A stretch of 40,640 bases of DNA, taken from an uncultured Acetobacteraceae bacterium (GTDB lineage: Bacteria; Pseudomonadota; Alphaproteobacteria; Acetobacterales; Acetobacteraceae). The position numbers and the translations under genes are program-made. The DNA is taken from contig CALMVT010000351.1 in assembly GCA_937873175.1 (NCBI GenBank), positions 1-40,640 on the forward strand, written 5' to 3'. This document shows, in pieces, positions 30,617 to 40,485 of this stretch. The notes below the pieces were generated by a model. That model was given only the letters and a program-made list of their open reading frames with translations, did not search any database and was not told the DNA's origin. Each line of letters opens with the position of its first letter. Position 1 is the first letter of the stretch.

Positions 30617-33313
30617 ATGAAGATGATCGGGCAAGACAGCCTGAAAACCCGCCGCACCCTGACGGCGGACGGACGGGACTATGAATACTACTCCGTGCCG
30701 GAAGCCGCGAAGGCGCTGGGCGAGCCGGCCGACAAGCTGCCGGTCAGCCTCAAGATCCTGCTGGAGAATGTGCTGCGCTTCGAAAACGGCGGCAGCTACA
30801 CCGTAAACGACGCCCGCGCGCTGGCCGAATGGGCACGCACCGGCAGCAGCACCCGGGAAGTGCCGTTCCGCCCGGCGCGCATCCTGATGCAGGACTTCAC
30901 CGGCGTGCCCGGCGTCGTGGACCTCGCCGCCATGCGCGACGGGATCACCAAGCTCGGCGGGCGGCCGGACCAGGTGAACCCGCTGATTCAGGTGGACCTG
31001 GTGATCGACCATTCGGTCATGGTGGATTATTCCGGCACGGCCAGCGCGCTGCACCAGAACATGGATGCGGAGTTCAGCCGCAACGGGGAGCGCTACAGCT
31101 TCCTGCGCTGGGGCCAAACGGCATTCCAGAATTTCCGCGTCGTGCCGCCGGGCGCCGGCATCTGCCACCAGGTGAACGTCGAGTACTTGGCGCAGACGGT
31201 GTGGACGGCGGAGATCGAGGGCAAGACCTTTGCCTACCCGGACACGCTGTTCGGCACCGACAGCCACACCACCATGGCGAACGGCATCGGCGTGCTCGGC
31301 TGGGGCGTGGGGGGCATCGAGGCGGAAGCGGCGCTGCTCGGCCAGCCCATCGCCATGCTGATCCCCGACGTGATCGGCTTCCGCCTGACCGGCGCCTTGC
31401 CCGAGGGCAGCACGGCGACAGACCTGGCGCTGCAGGTGACGCAGATGCTGCGCAAGAAGGGCGTCGTCGGCAAGTTCGTGGAGTTCTTCGGGCCGGGCCT
31501 GGCCGAGCTGTCCGTCAGCACGCGCCTGACGATCGCCAACATGGCCCCGGAATACGGCGCGACCTGCGGCATCTTCCCAGTGGATAGCACGACGCTCGAC
31601 TACCTGCGCCTGACCGGGCGGGACGAGGCGCGCATCGCGCTGGTAGAAGCCTACAGCAAGGCGCAGGGCATGTGGGTGGACGCGGACACGCCAGACGCCG
31701 TTTACACCGACATCATCGAGCTGGACCTGTCCACGGTGATGCCGAGCATCGCCGGGCCGAAGCGCCCGCAGGACCGCGTGCTGCTGAAAGACGCCTCCGC
31801 CGCGTTCCGCGCCGATCTCACCAAAGGCTTGGGCGTGCCGGCGAACGACGTGGACCGCAAGGTTCCGGTCGCGGGCAAGAACTACGAGATCACCCATGGC
31901 GACGTGGTGATCGCGGCGATCACGAGCTGCACCAACACCAGCAACCCGTATGTCATGCTGGGCGCCGGGCTGCTGGCCAAGAAGGCGCGGGCCAAGGGCT
32001 TGCGGCCGAAGCCCTGGGTCAAGACCTCGCTTGCCCCCGGCAGCCAGGTGGTGACGGAGTATCTCGACAAGGCCGGGCTGAGCGAGGAGCTGGACGCGCT
32101 GGGCTTCCAGCTTGTGGGCTACGGCTGCACTACCTGCATCGGCAACTCCGGCCCGCTCGACGAGGCGGTGGCGGACGCGATCGAGGCGAACAAGCTGGTG
32201 GCGGTGTCGGTGCTGTCGGGCAACCGGAACTTCGAGGGCCGGGTGCACCCGAACGTGCGGGCCAACTACCTGGCCTCCCCGCCGCTGGTGGTGGCCTATG
32301 CCCTGCTCGGCACCATGAACCAGGACATCACCACGGCGCCGCTCGGCACCGGCGATGACGGCCAGCCGGTGTTCCTCAAGGACATCTGGCCCAGCAACAA
32401 GGAGATCCTGGACACGGTGCGGGCCAGCCTGTCGCGGGAGCAGTTCATCCGGCGCTACGGCGAGATCTTCCAGGGCACCAAGGAATGGCAGGCCATCGAG
32501 GTCGATGCGAGCAGCCAGACCTACCATTGGAACAGCGGCTCCACCTACGTGCAGAACCCGCCGTACTTCGAGGGCATCACCATGACGCCCGGCGACGTGA
32601 CCGACATCGTGGGCGCCCGCGTCCTGGCGATGTTCGGCGACAACATTACGACCGACCACATCAGCCCCGCCGGCAACATCAAGAAAGCGTCGCCGGCCGG
32701 CGAGTACCTCGGCGAACGCCAGGTGATGCAGCGCGACTTCAACAGCTACGGCTCCCGCCGCGGCAACCACGAGATCATGATGCGGGGCACCTTTGCCAAC
32801 ATCCGCATCAAGAACGAGATGGTCGCGGGCGTCGAGGGCGGCTGGACCAAGCACCAGCCGTCGGGCGAGCAGATGCCGATCTACGACGCGGCGGAGCGCT
32901 ACAAGCGGGACGGCGTGCCGCTGGTGGTGTTCGGCGGCAAGGAGTACGGCATGGGATCGTCCCGCGACTGGGCGGCCAAGGGCACGGCGCTGCTGGGCAT
33001 CAAGGCCGTGATCGTGGAAAGCTTCGAGCGCATCCACCGCTCCAACCTGGTCGGCATGGGCGTCCTGCCGCTGACGTTCAAGGACGGCGCCACCCGGCAG
33101 TCCCTGGGGCTGACCGGCACTGAGACGGTAGACATCCTGGGTCTGCCGGAGCTGCGCGCCGGCATGGACCTGCGGGTGCTGATCCACCGCGCGCCGGGCC
33201 GCACGGACGAGCTGACGGTGCGCTGCCGCGTCGATACCGACGATGAAGTCGAGTACTACCGCAACGGCGGCATCCTGCATTACGTGCTGCGGGAGATGGC
33301 GCGCGCCGCTTAG
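30617..33313 (+). CDS. acnA: Aconitate hydratase A
   Basis: 898 residues, the bacterial AcnA/IRP type. It isomerises citrate to isocitrate in the TCA cycle with a [4Fe-4S] cluster. The three cluster cysteines are Cys438 (ITSCTNTSNP), Cys504 and Cys507 (GYGCTTCIGNSGP). FGTDSHTTMANGIGVLGWGVGG and the C-terminal swivel domain (FGGKEYGMGSSRDWAAKG) are also conserved. The ATG 30617 has a purine-rich GAGGAAGAGG upstream. It is divergent from ccmA, a neighbourhood common in alphaproteobacteria. The FUSC gene follows with no gap at all. Confidence 0.98.
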   Translation: MKMIGQDSLKTRRTLTADGRDYEYYSVPEAAKALGEPADKLPVSLKILLENVLRFENGGSYTVNDARALAEWARTGSSTREVPFRPARILMQDFTGVPGVVDLAAMRDGITKLGGRPDQVNPLIQVDLVIDHSVMVDYSGTASALHQNMDAEFSRNGERYSFLRWGQTAFQNFRVVPPGAGICHQVNVEYLAQTVWTAEIEGKTFAYPDTLFGTDSHTTMANGIGVLGWGVGGIEAEAALLGQPIAMLIPDVIGFRLTGALPEGSTATDLALQVTQMLRKKGVVGKFVEFFGPGLAELSVSTRLTIANMAPEYGATCGIFPVDSTTLDYLRLTGRDEARIALVEAYSKAQGMWVDADTPDAVYTDIIELDLSTVMPSIAGPKRPQDRVLLKDASAAFRADLTKGLGVPANDVDRKVPVAGKNYEITHGDVVIAAITSCTNTSNPYVMLGAGLLAKKARAKGLRPKPWVKTSLAPGSQVVTEYLDKAGLSEELDALGFQLVGYGCTTCIGNSGPLDEAVADAIEANKLVAVSVLSGNRNFEGRVHPNVRANYLASPPLVVAYALLGTMNQDITTAPLGTGDDGQPVFLKDIWPSNKEILDTVRASLSREQFIRRYGEIFQGTKEWQAIEVDASSQTYHWNSGSTYVQNPPYFEGITMTPGDVTDIVGARVLAMFGDNITTDHISPAGNIKKASPAGEYLGERQVMQRDFNSYGSRRGNHEIMMRGTFANIRIKNEMVAGVEGGWTKHQPSGEQMPIYDAAERYKRDGVPLVVFGGKEYGMGSSRDWAAKGTALLGIKAVIVESFERIHRSNLVGMGVLPLTFKDGATRQSLGLTGTETVDILGLPELRAGMDLRVLIHRAPGRTDELTVRCRVDTDDEVEYYRNGGILHYVLREMARAA

Positions 33314-35440
33314 TTGTCCCGGCCACGCCTCCTGCAGGCGGGGCCGGACGCCAACCTGGCGCACCTGCCGGTCAGCCTTGACCTGCGGGCGCTCAGCGTC
33401 GCGGAGGGGGTGCGCGCGGCCCTGTCGGTCGCCGTCATCGTCGCGGCCAACGAGTGGGCCGACTTCCCGCCGCTGAGCGAAGCGGCCTTGGCGGCGTTGC
33501 TGACCTGCCTGTGCGACGCCGGCGGACCGATCCGGCGCCGGGTACCGGCCCTTTTGGCCTTTGCCGCCATCGGCGCCAGCCTTACGGCGGGACTCGGCTT
33601 GCTGCGGTCGGCCGGCCTTGCGGTGGTGGTGCCCTGCGCCTGCCTCGTGATCTTTTGCACGAGCTTTGCCCGCATCTGGGGCCAGAGCGCGATGCAGGTG
33701 AGCAACCTGCTGACCGTCGTGACCGTGCTGGCGATGGACCGGGCCATCAGCCTGGATCATGCCGGCGTGCTGGCGGCGTCGTTCGTCGGCGGCAGCCTGT
33801 GGGCGCTCCTCCTGACCATGGTGATCTGGCGCCTGCACCCGTTCCGCCCCGCCCGGCGAGCCGTGGCCGAGGTGTTCCGGCGCATGGGCGTGCTGGCGGG
33901 CGACCTTTCCGGGCTGATCACCGCGTCGCCCACCCTGCCCGCACAGGTTTCCGAGGCATGGGCCGACCACGCCCGCGGGCATCGCCGCCACGTGCGCGAC
34001 GGCATCGAGAACGCGCGCACCCTGGTGCTCGACACCGTGCGGGCGCGGGGGCCGTCGAGTTCGCGCGCTAACCAGACCTTGATCCAGGTGGAGGCGGCGG
34101 ACCAGGTGTTCGGCGCCTTGATCGCCTTGTCGGACGTGCTGGAGTTCGCCGGGCCGGCCACCCGCGCCGCCGCCGCCCGGCTGCTGCACACGCTCCGGCT
34201 GCTGCTGGCCGCCATCGCCGACGACACCGGCGCGGACCTTCCCGCGACCGACGCCGGCCGCCGCGCCATGGTCGAGCGGCTGCTGGACATCCTGGCCGGC
34301 ATCGGACGGTCCGACGCGGCGTTGGCCGGGGTCACGGAGGCGTTAGTGGATCGGCTGCGCGTCGCGGCGCTGCTGACCACACGGGCCGGCCTGCTGCCGA
34401 GCGCCGACCTGCCCGGCGCGGCCGGGTGGCGTGACCGGCTCATGCGGCCGCTGCGGGCCAATCTCACGTGGTCATCGGCCTCCTTCCGGCACGCGGTCCG
34501 CGCCGCCGTGGCCGCCGGGCCGGCGTTGGTCATTACCTTGCTGTCCGGCAACGCCTACGCGCATTGGCTGACCATCACCCTGGTGCTGACCCTGCAGCCG
34601 TTCTTCGCCCTGACTTGGCAAAAGGCGCTTGAACGGATCGTCGGCACCGTGCTGGGCGGGGTGGTGGCGGCCGGGCTGGGGCTGCTGGTGTCTTCGCCGC
34701 TCGCGACCGCGGCGGCGCTGTTTCCGTTGGCAGTCACGGCGTTTGCCGTGCGTTATGTCAGCTTCGGGCTGTTCATGGCCTGCATGACGCCGCTGGTGGT
34801 CCTGCTTTCGGAAATCGGCAGTCCCGGGGAAAGCCAATGGGTGATCGCCGGCATGCGGGCGCTTTACACCGTGCTGGGCGGGACCTTGGCGGTGCTCGGC
34901 TGCGCGGTGCTGTGGCCGAGCTGGGAACCCGGCCGCCTCAACCGGGAGCAGCGCGGGGCGCTGGAAGCCCACGCAACCTACGTGGGTACCGAGCTTGCGG
35001 TGCTGCTGGGCGAGCAGCCGGCAGCCGCGCTGGACGCCGTGCGCCGCGCGGCCGGGGTCGCCAGCAACAACTTCGAGGCTTCGCTGGCCCGCGCGCTGCA
35101 GGAGCCGCGGCGTGCCGCGCGGGTCGGCTTGGAGTCGGCGATGGTGGTCGATGCGGCGCTGCGCCGCCTGGCTGGCCGCCTGTCGTCGTTCCAGCATGAC
35201 CCGGCTTCGGTGCCCGGCGCGGCCGAGCTTGCGGCGTGGCGCGATTGGCTGCGGCTGGCTTTCCAGGCGCTGGTGGATGGCACCGGATTGCCGCCCGGGC
35301 AACCCCGGCATGAACCAAGCAGCGCCATGGCGCGCATCGCGCGGCAGATCGAGCTCATGGACGGGGCGCTGCGGCGGGAGGAAGGGCGCGCGCCAGCGCC
35401 GGCACGATCAGCAGAGCAGAGCCTCCCACTGCCGCCATGA
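33314..35440 (+). CDS. FUSC-family (YccS-like) membrane protein, possible aromatic/organic acid exporter
   Basis: 708 residues. Two hydrophobic blocks (about residues 30-170 and 400-545), each of several TM helices, flank a long soluble helical middle and a C-terminal cytoplasmic part. This is the plan of the FUSC superfamily (fusaric-acid resistance/YccS/AaeB); the second block contains GNAYAHWLTITLVLTLQPFF and TWQKALERIVGTVLGGVVAA, close to the FUSC consensus. The substrate is unknown. The start is uncertain: the frame opens with TTG directly after the acnA TAG, and there is no ATG nearby; coupling to acnA through GGGAGA 15 bases earlier is possible. Its last 86 bases overlap the convergent MFS gene. 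Confidence 0.82.
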   Translation: MSRPRLLQAGPDANLAHLPVSLDLRALSVAEGVRAALSVAVIVAANEWADFPPLSEAALAALLTCLCDAGGPIRRRVPALLAFAAIGASLTAGLGLLRSAGLAVVVPCACLVIFCTSFARIWGQSAMQVSNLLTVVTVLAMDRAISLDHAGVLAASFVGGSLWALLLTMVIWRLHPFRPARRAVAEVFRRMGVLAGDLSGLITASPTLPAQVSEAWADHARGHRRHVRDGIENARTLVLDTVRARGPSSSRANQTLIQVEAADQVFGALIALSDVLEFAGPATRAAAARLLHTLRLLLAAIADDTGADLPATDAGRRAMVERLLDILAGIGRSDAALAGVTEALVDRLRVAALLTTRAGLLPSADLPGAAGWRDRLMRPLRANLTWSSASFRHAVRAAVAAGPALVITLLSGNAYAHWLTITLVLTLQPFFALTWQKALERIVGTVLGGVVAAGLGLLVSSPLATAAALFPLAVTAFAVRYVSFGLFMACMTPLVVLLSEIGSPGESQWVIAGMRALYTVLGGTLAVLGCAVLWPSWEPGRLNREQRGALEAHATYVGTELAVLLGEQPAAALDAVRRAAGVASNNFEASLARALQEPRRAARVGLESAMVVDAALRRLAGRLSSFQHDPASVPGAAELAAWRDWLRLAFQALVDGTGLPPGQPRHEPSSAMARIARQIELMDGALRREEGRAPAPARSAEQSLPLPP

Positions 35441-36497
35441 GCAGGAAGACCAGGCCGCCGGCGGCCCCGTAGATCAGGCCGGACAGCCAGATCAGCAGCC
35501 CCGTCGGGGCGGAAAAGCCCAGCGCGGACATCAGCGCCTGGGCCGTCCCGGCGCGCTGCGCCGGCAGGGTGCGCAGCACCAGCATGGTTGAAAGGTGCTG
35601 GCAGGCGAAGGTCGCGGCGTGCAGGAGCTGCACGGCGGCAAGCACGGGAACATCGGTGACAAAGGCGGTCACGGTCCAGCGCAGCAGGGAAGCGCCCGCG
35701 GCCAACGCGGTAAGCCGGGCCGGCCCGAGCCGTTCAACCAGTGGGCGTCCCCAGATGAACAGCGCGACCTCCGCCACAATGCCCTCGGCGATCAGCAGCC
35801 CGATGGCGCCGTCCGGGATGCCGGCCGCGCGCCAATGCAGCGTGGCGAAGGCGTAGTAGGCGGCATGCGCCCCCTGGATCAGCGCCGTCGCCAGGAGCGC
35901 CAAGCGGAAACTTTGGAAGCGCCACGTTCCTTGCTGGATGCGTTTCGCTGGAGGCGACGCTTCAACGCCGGGCAGGACAAGCGCCAGCCCGGCAGACAGG
36001 GCGTAGAAGCCGGCGATGGCCCACGGCACCAAGCCGGCGCCCAGCAAACCGAGCGACGCGCCGCCCGAAGCGGTTGCGGCCATGTAGGCCACGGAACCGA
36101 ACGCGCGGGTGCGCCCGTATTCGAGCCGCCGGTCCGCCGCCAAAGCGAGAGCCAGGGCGTCGGTGAGTGGTGTCAACGCCGAGGCTGACACCCCCTGCAC
36201 CGCCGAGATGAGCAGGATGGCCCTGAAACCCTGCGCCGCCGGCAACAGGGCGGCGCCGCCAGCGGCAACCGCGGCCCCGGCGAACAGCACGGTTCGCCCG
36301 CCAACCGCGTCGGCCAACCGCCCCCAGCCGGGTACCACCGCGACGCGAAGCAGGAAACCCAGCCCGAGCACCTGACCGATCTCGGCGCTGCTCAGGCCGC
36401 GGCCGGCAAACCAGACCGGCAGGTAAGCGGTGCTGATCGCCCCCGCCGCGAAGAACGCAGCCAGGAACTGGCCGACGCGCAGCCCGTCCCGCGCCAC
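35355..36497 (-). CDS. MFS transporter (phenylpropionate permease/LacY-like MFS_1 family)
   Basis: 380 residues with about twelve TM helices. The N-terminal YLPVWFAGRGLSSAEIGQVL, the cytoplasmic loop GRLADAVGGR (MFS motif A) and the EYGRTRAFGSVAYM loop after helix 4 resemble the HcaT-type phenylpropionate permease branch of the MFS, which exports or imports small substrates. The substrate is unknown. The start is GTG 36497 or the TTG just before it at 36500, which touches the sufE stop; either way it is coupled to sufE. Its 3' end overlaps the convergent FUSC gene by 86 bases in a different reading frame. Confidence 0.85.
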   Translation of the reverse strand: MARDGLRVGQFLAAFFAAGAISTAYLPVWFAGRGLSSAEIGQVLGLGFLLRVAVVPGWGRLADAVGGRTVLFAGAAVAAGGAALLPAAQGFRAILLISAVQGVSASALTPLTDALALALAADRRLEYGRTRAFGSVAYMAATASGGASLGLLGAGLVPWAIAGFYALSAGLALVLPGVEASPPAKRIQQGTWRFQSFRLALLATALIQGAHAAYYAFATLHWRAAGIPDGAIGLLIAEGIVAEVALFIWGRPLVERLGPARLTALAAGASLLRWTVTAFVTDVPVLAAVQLLHAATFACQHLSTMLVLRTLPAQRAGTAQALMSALGFSAPTGLLIWLSGLIYGAAGGLVFLLMAAVGGSALLIVPALARALPPAAAPRP

Positions 36498-36500
36498 CAA

Positions 36501-36950
36501 TCAGGCGGCGACCGCGCAGGCCTTTGCCGCGTCGTGGATACGCCGGGCCATGGCCGCGATGCCGTTGCCGCGGTTGGTGGACAGCGCCTCAAGCAAGCCG
36601 AGATCCTTCAGGAACACGGGATCGGTCGCCAGCACCTCGGCGGGCGGGCGGCCGCTATACACGCGGAGCAGCAGGGCGATGAGGCCCGAAACGATGGCCG
36701 CGTCGGACAGGCCGGCCAGCATCATGCGGCCGTCATGCATGCCCGCCTCCATCCAGACCTGACTTTGGCAGCCCGGCACGCGGTGGGCATCGTCCTGCCA
36801 TTCCGCGGGAAACAGCGGCAACTTGCGGCCAAGTTCAATGATGTACTGGTAGCGGTCCATCCAATCATCGAACACCTCCAGCTCCTCGCCGATGGCGGCG
36901 ACGGCGGCGGCGGCAGACGGGTCTTCTGGATGGACGAACGGATCTGGCAT
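36501..36950 (-). CDS. sufE: SufE-family sulfur acceptor protein
   Basis: 149 residues from ATG 36950. It accepts persulfide sulfur from a cysteine desulfurase (SufS) for Fe-S cluster assembly. The sulfur-accepting Cys61 lies in RVPGCQSQVW, and the family sequence WMDRYQYIIELGRKLP and LLRVYSGRPPAEVL is present. Longer readings begin inside a terminator hairpin at 37025-37062, which rules out the farthest start; ATG 36968 is an alternative but neither has a ribosome-binding site. The suf operon is not in the window. The next gene downstream is the MFS transporter, in direct contact. Confidence 0.9.
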   Translation of the reverse strand: MPDPFVHPEDPSAAAAVAAIGEELEVFDDWMDRYQYIIELGRKLPLFPAEWQDDAHRVPGCQSQVWMEAGMHDGRMMLAGLSDAAIVSGLIALLLRVYSGRPPAEVLATDPVFLKDLGLLEALSTNRGNGIAAMARRIHDAAKACAVAA

Positions 36951-37024
36951 AGTGCTGAGATATGGCATCGGGCGGCGAAAGCTACACCACGCGCCCGTCA
37001 AACACAGCCTGGCCGCGTCGCCCA

Positions 37025-37062
37025 CAAACAAAACGGCCCCGACTTCGGGGAAGGCGGGGCCG
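37025..37062 (-). terminator. Intrinsic terminator after the lipoprotein gene
   Basis: On the minus strand CGGCCCCG (37055-37062) pairs with CGGGGCCG (37034-37041), an eight-base-pair stem, with an inner alternative stem CCCCG/CGGGG, followed at once by TTTTGTTTG. This is a textbook rho-independent terminator for transcripts from hslVU and the lipoprotein gene. A second small hairpin, GACGGT/ACCGTC at 37070-37085, overlaps the lipoprotein stop. Confidence 0.88.
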
Positions 37063-37083
37063 GCGTGGAGACGGTTTAGACCG

Positions 37084-37479
37084 TCAGGCGTGGGTCAGAG
37101 AATAGTGATAGCCACAGCCACGAGCCATGGTCGTCACGTCGAGCGTGCCGTTGGCGAACATGCCGTTCATCGTGGTGCCACGGCGCCCCACCGCCGCCAC
37201 GCTGCCGTCCGGCCCAACCTTGCCGCGCAAGCCTTGCAGCATGAACATGCCATTGCGCACCTGGGCGCGGGCGGTCGCCGGCAGCTTCCGGCAACGCGAA
37301 CGCGAGTCGTCGGCTGAGACGACGGTGCCCGAATACATGCCGTCAGCAGGCGTCATGGCCATCGGCGCGGGGGCCGGGGCAGGCTCGGCCGCAGTCATGG
37401 GCGGCGGAGGCGGCGGCGTGTTTCCGCAGGCGGCGAGGCCACCCGCCATCATCAAACAAGCTGCAAGCTTCAAGCGCAT
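37084..37479 (-). CDS. Small secreted lipoprotein, unknown function
   Basis: 131 residues. Signal peptide with lipobox GGLAAC (Cys18), then a Pro/Ala-rich linker (PPPPPPMTAAEPAPAPAPM, about residues 22-42) and a small C-terminal domain. That domain has GMYSGTVVSADDSRSRCRKL, RAQVRNGMFMLQGLRGKVGP and GTTMNGMFANGTLDVTTMA, with three cysteines besides the lipid Cys, plus a final GCGYHYSLTHA. I do not recognise the family. The ATG at 37479 has GGGAG nine bases upstream. It follows hslU by 62 bases; a perfect -35 hexamer TTGACA (37528-37533 on the minus strand) lies in that gap without a good -10, inside a weak hairpin ACAAG/CTTGT. Transcripts end at the strong terminator downstream. Confidence 0.75.
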   Translation of the reverse strand: MRLKLAACLMMAGGLAACGNTPPPPPPMTAAEPAPAPAPMAMTPADGMYSGTVVSADDSRSRCRKLPATARAQVRNGMFMLQGLRGKVGPDGSVAAVGRRGTTMNGMFANGTLDVTTMARGCGYHYSLTHA

Positions 37480-37541
37480 GGAATGGCTCCCGATTGGAAC
37501 CTTACGAAACAACAACAAGCCTGCCCTTGTCAATGTTGCAA

Positions 37542-38857
<1,316 letters not shown>

Positions 38858-38858
<1 letters not shown>

Positions 38859-39418
38859 CACAGGGTCTCCACGATCAGGGAGTGGTTGGTGTAAACGCAG
38901 ATGTCCGCGGCGATCCGCATGGCCCGGCGCGCGACCTCCTCCGCGTCCAGCCCCTCCACCGACAGCAGCGCCCGCGCCGCCGCCAGGGCGTAGTTGCCGC
39001 CGGAGCCGATAGCGATCACGCCGTCCTCCGGCTCCAGCACGTCGCCGTTGCCGGTCAGGGTGTAGCTGTGCACCCCGTCGGCGACCGCCATCATCGCTTC
39101 CAGCCGGCGCAGGTAGCGGTCGGTGCGCCAGTCCTTGGCCAGCTCGACGCAGGCGCGCTCAAGCTGCGACGGGAAGCGTTCGAGCTTGGCTTCGAGCCGT
39201 TCAAGCAGGGTGAAGGCGTCCGCCGTCGCGCCGGCGAACCCGGCCAGCACGGCGCCGCCGGCGCCGATGCGCCGGACCTTGCGCGCGTTGCCCTTGATGA
39301 CGGTCTGGCCGAGCGTCACCTGGCCGTCCCCGGCCATGGCAACCTGGCCGCCGCGGCGAACGCAAAGAATGGTGGTCCCGTGCCAACCGACGGGATCGTG
39401 GGGGGATGATGCTTGCAT
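38858..39418 (-). CDS. hslV: ATP-dependent protease peptidase subunit HslV
   Basis: 186 residues. It is the proteasome-like N-terminal nucleophile peptidase of the HslUV complex. The catalytic Thr of mature HslV is the first Thr of [20 protein letters not shown]; it is preceded here by [14 protein letters not shown], the N-terminal extension typical of alphaproteobacterial HslV, which is presumably processed. [20 protein letters not shown] and [16 protein letters not shown] are conserved. The ATG 39418 is 111 bases from the divergent hisB; I could not find a convincing heat-shock promoter there, although a CTATAT lies on the minus strand. Confidence 0.96.
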
Positions 39419-39529
39419 GGTGCCGCCCAGATGGGGTTCACGCCCCGGCTGCACAAGATATAGGCAACTTGGGCCAGGATACCCCGAACCTGGTTTTCCC
39501 AAAGGCCTGTTTGCGCTATTGGGGCGCGC

Positions 39530-40120
39530 ATGGCCCGCACCGTTGAGATCACCCGCACGACTTCCGAAACCGACATCACCGTCCAGCTGGACCTGGACGG
39601 CAGCGGCGAGGGGGAAATTGCGACCGGCGTCGGCTTCCTGGACCATATGCTGACCGCGTTTGCCCGGCACGCGCTGATCGACCTTTCGGTGCGGGCGAAG
39701 GGTGACCTGCATATCGACTCCCACCACACGACGGAGGACATCGGCATCGTGCTGGGGCAGGCGCTGGCCCGGGCCGTCGGCGACAAGCGCGGGGTCCGGC
39801 GCTACGGCAACGCGGTCGTGCCGATGGACGAGGCGTTGGTCGCCGCGGCCTTGGACCTGTCGGGCCGCCCGTTCCTCGCCTGGTCCGTCGCGTTCGAGCG
39901 CGACAAGATCGGCGAAATGGACACCGAACTGTTCGAGGAGTTCTTCCGCGCATTGGCGATGAACGCCCTCATGACGCTGCATGTCACCCAGCAGGCCGGT
40001 CGCAACGCCCACCATGTCGCAGAGGCATGCTTCAAGGCGGTAGCCCGTGCCCTGCGCATGGCGACCGAGGCCGACCCGCGCGCGGCGGGCGCCATCCCGT
40101 CCACCAAGGGCGCCCTATGA
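39530..40120 (+). CDS. hisB: Imidazoleglycerol-phosphate dehydratase
   Basis: 196 residues, the monofunctional form without the N-terminal histidinol phosphatase. It catalyses the sixth step of histidine synthesis and binds manganese. The metal-binding GFLDHM (residues 35-40), DSHHTTED (63-70), MDEAL (99-103) and [10 protein letters not shown] segments are intact. A GGGG stretch lies before the ATG. Its stop TGA overlaps the ATG of the next gene in ATGA, so the his genes are translationally linked. Divergent from hslV. Confidence 0.98.
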   Translation: MARTVEITRTTSETDITVQLDLDGSGEGEIATGVGFLDHMLTAFARHALIDLSVRAKGDLHIDSHHTTEDIGIVLGQALARAVGDKRGVRRYGNAVVPMDEALVAAALDLSGRPFLAWSVAFERDKIGEMDTELFEEFFRALAMNALMTLHVTQQAGRNAHHVAEACFKAVARALRMATEADPRAAGAIPSTKGAL

Positions 40121-40485
40121 GAAGCTACACCGCGCACCTCAAGCCGGATTGCCCCCCGGTTGTCCTGCTGGAAGGCTGGAGTTGGGGCGCCGCAGTGTTT
40201 GGCCCGTTCTGGCTGCTGGCGCACCGCGCCTGGCTTCCGGCGGTACTGTTCGGCGCGGCGGCCCTGCTGGTGGTGGTCCTGGTGCCGCCGGGCCTGGGCG
40301 GGCTGATCGGCCTGGGGTTCGGCGTGCTCGCGGGCCTGCTCGGGCGAGACGCGGTGCGCTGGTCGCTGGAACGACGCGGCTACCGGCTGACGCACGTGAT
40401 GGCGGCGGGCGACGCGGACAGCGCGCTGGCCCGGCTGCTGCACGCCCGCGCCGACCTCCATGCGTCTGTGATCCGGCCGCTTTGA
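40117..40485 (+). CDS. DUF2628 small membrane protein between hisB and hisH
   Basis: 122 residues. The start [20 protein letters not shown] and WSWGAAVFGPFWLLAHRAW match DUF2628, a small inner-membrane family; two TM helices (about residues 32-66 and 68-82) are followed by a cytoplasmic tail with RGYRLTHVMAAGD. In alphaproteobacteria it often lies between hisB and hisH, as here. The ATG 40117 overlaps hisB by four bases, and its TGA stop overlaps the hisH ATG by one base. The role in the his operon is unknown. Confidence 0.85.
   Translation: MRSYTAHLKPDCPPVVLLEGWSWGAAVFGPFWLLAHRAWLPAVLFGAAALLVVVLVPPGLGGLIGLGFGVLAGLLGRDAVRWSLERRGYRLTHVMAAGDADSALARLLHARADLHASVIRPL

Noticed and set aside
30539-34189. 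A 1216-codon minus-strand open frame opposite acnA and the FUSC gene
   Set aside because: Same artefact: the composition is Arg/His/Gln-rich and there is no recognisable motif, while the plus strand codes for aconitase.
36951-37031. Longer SufE reading from TTG 37031
   Set aside because: Its first codons lie in the intrinsic terminator hairpin and U-tract of the upstream transcript.
39419-39529. Heat-shock promoter of hslVU
   Set aside because: A CTATAT-like -10 is present on the minus strand, but no CTTGAA-like -35 lies at the right distance.
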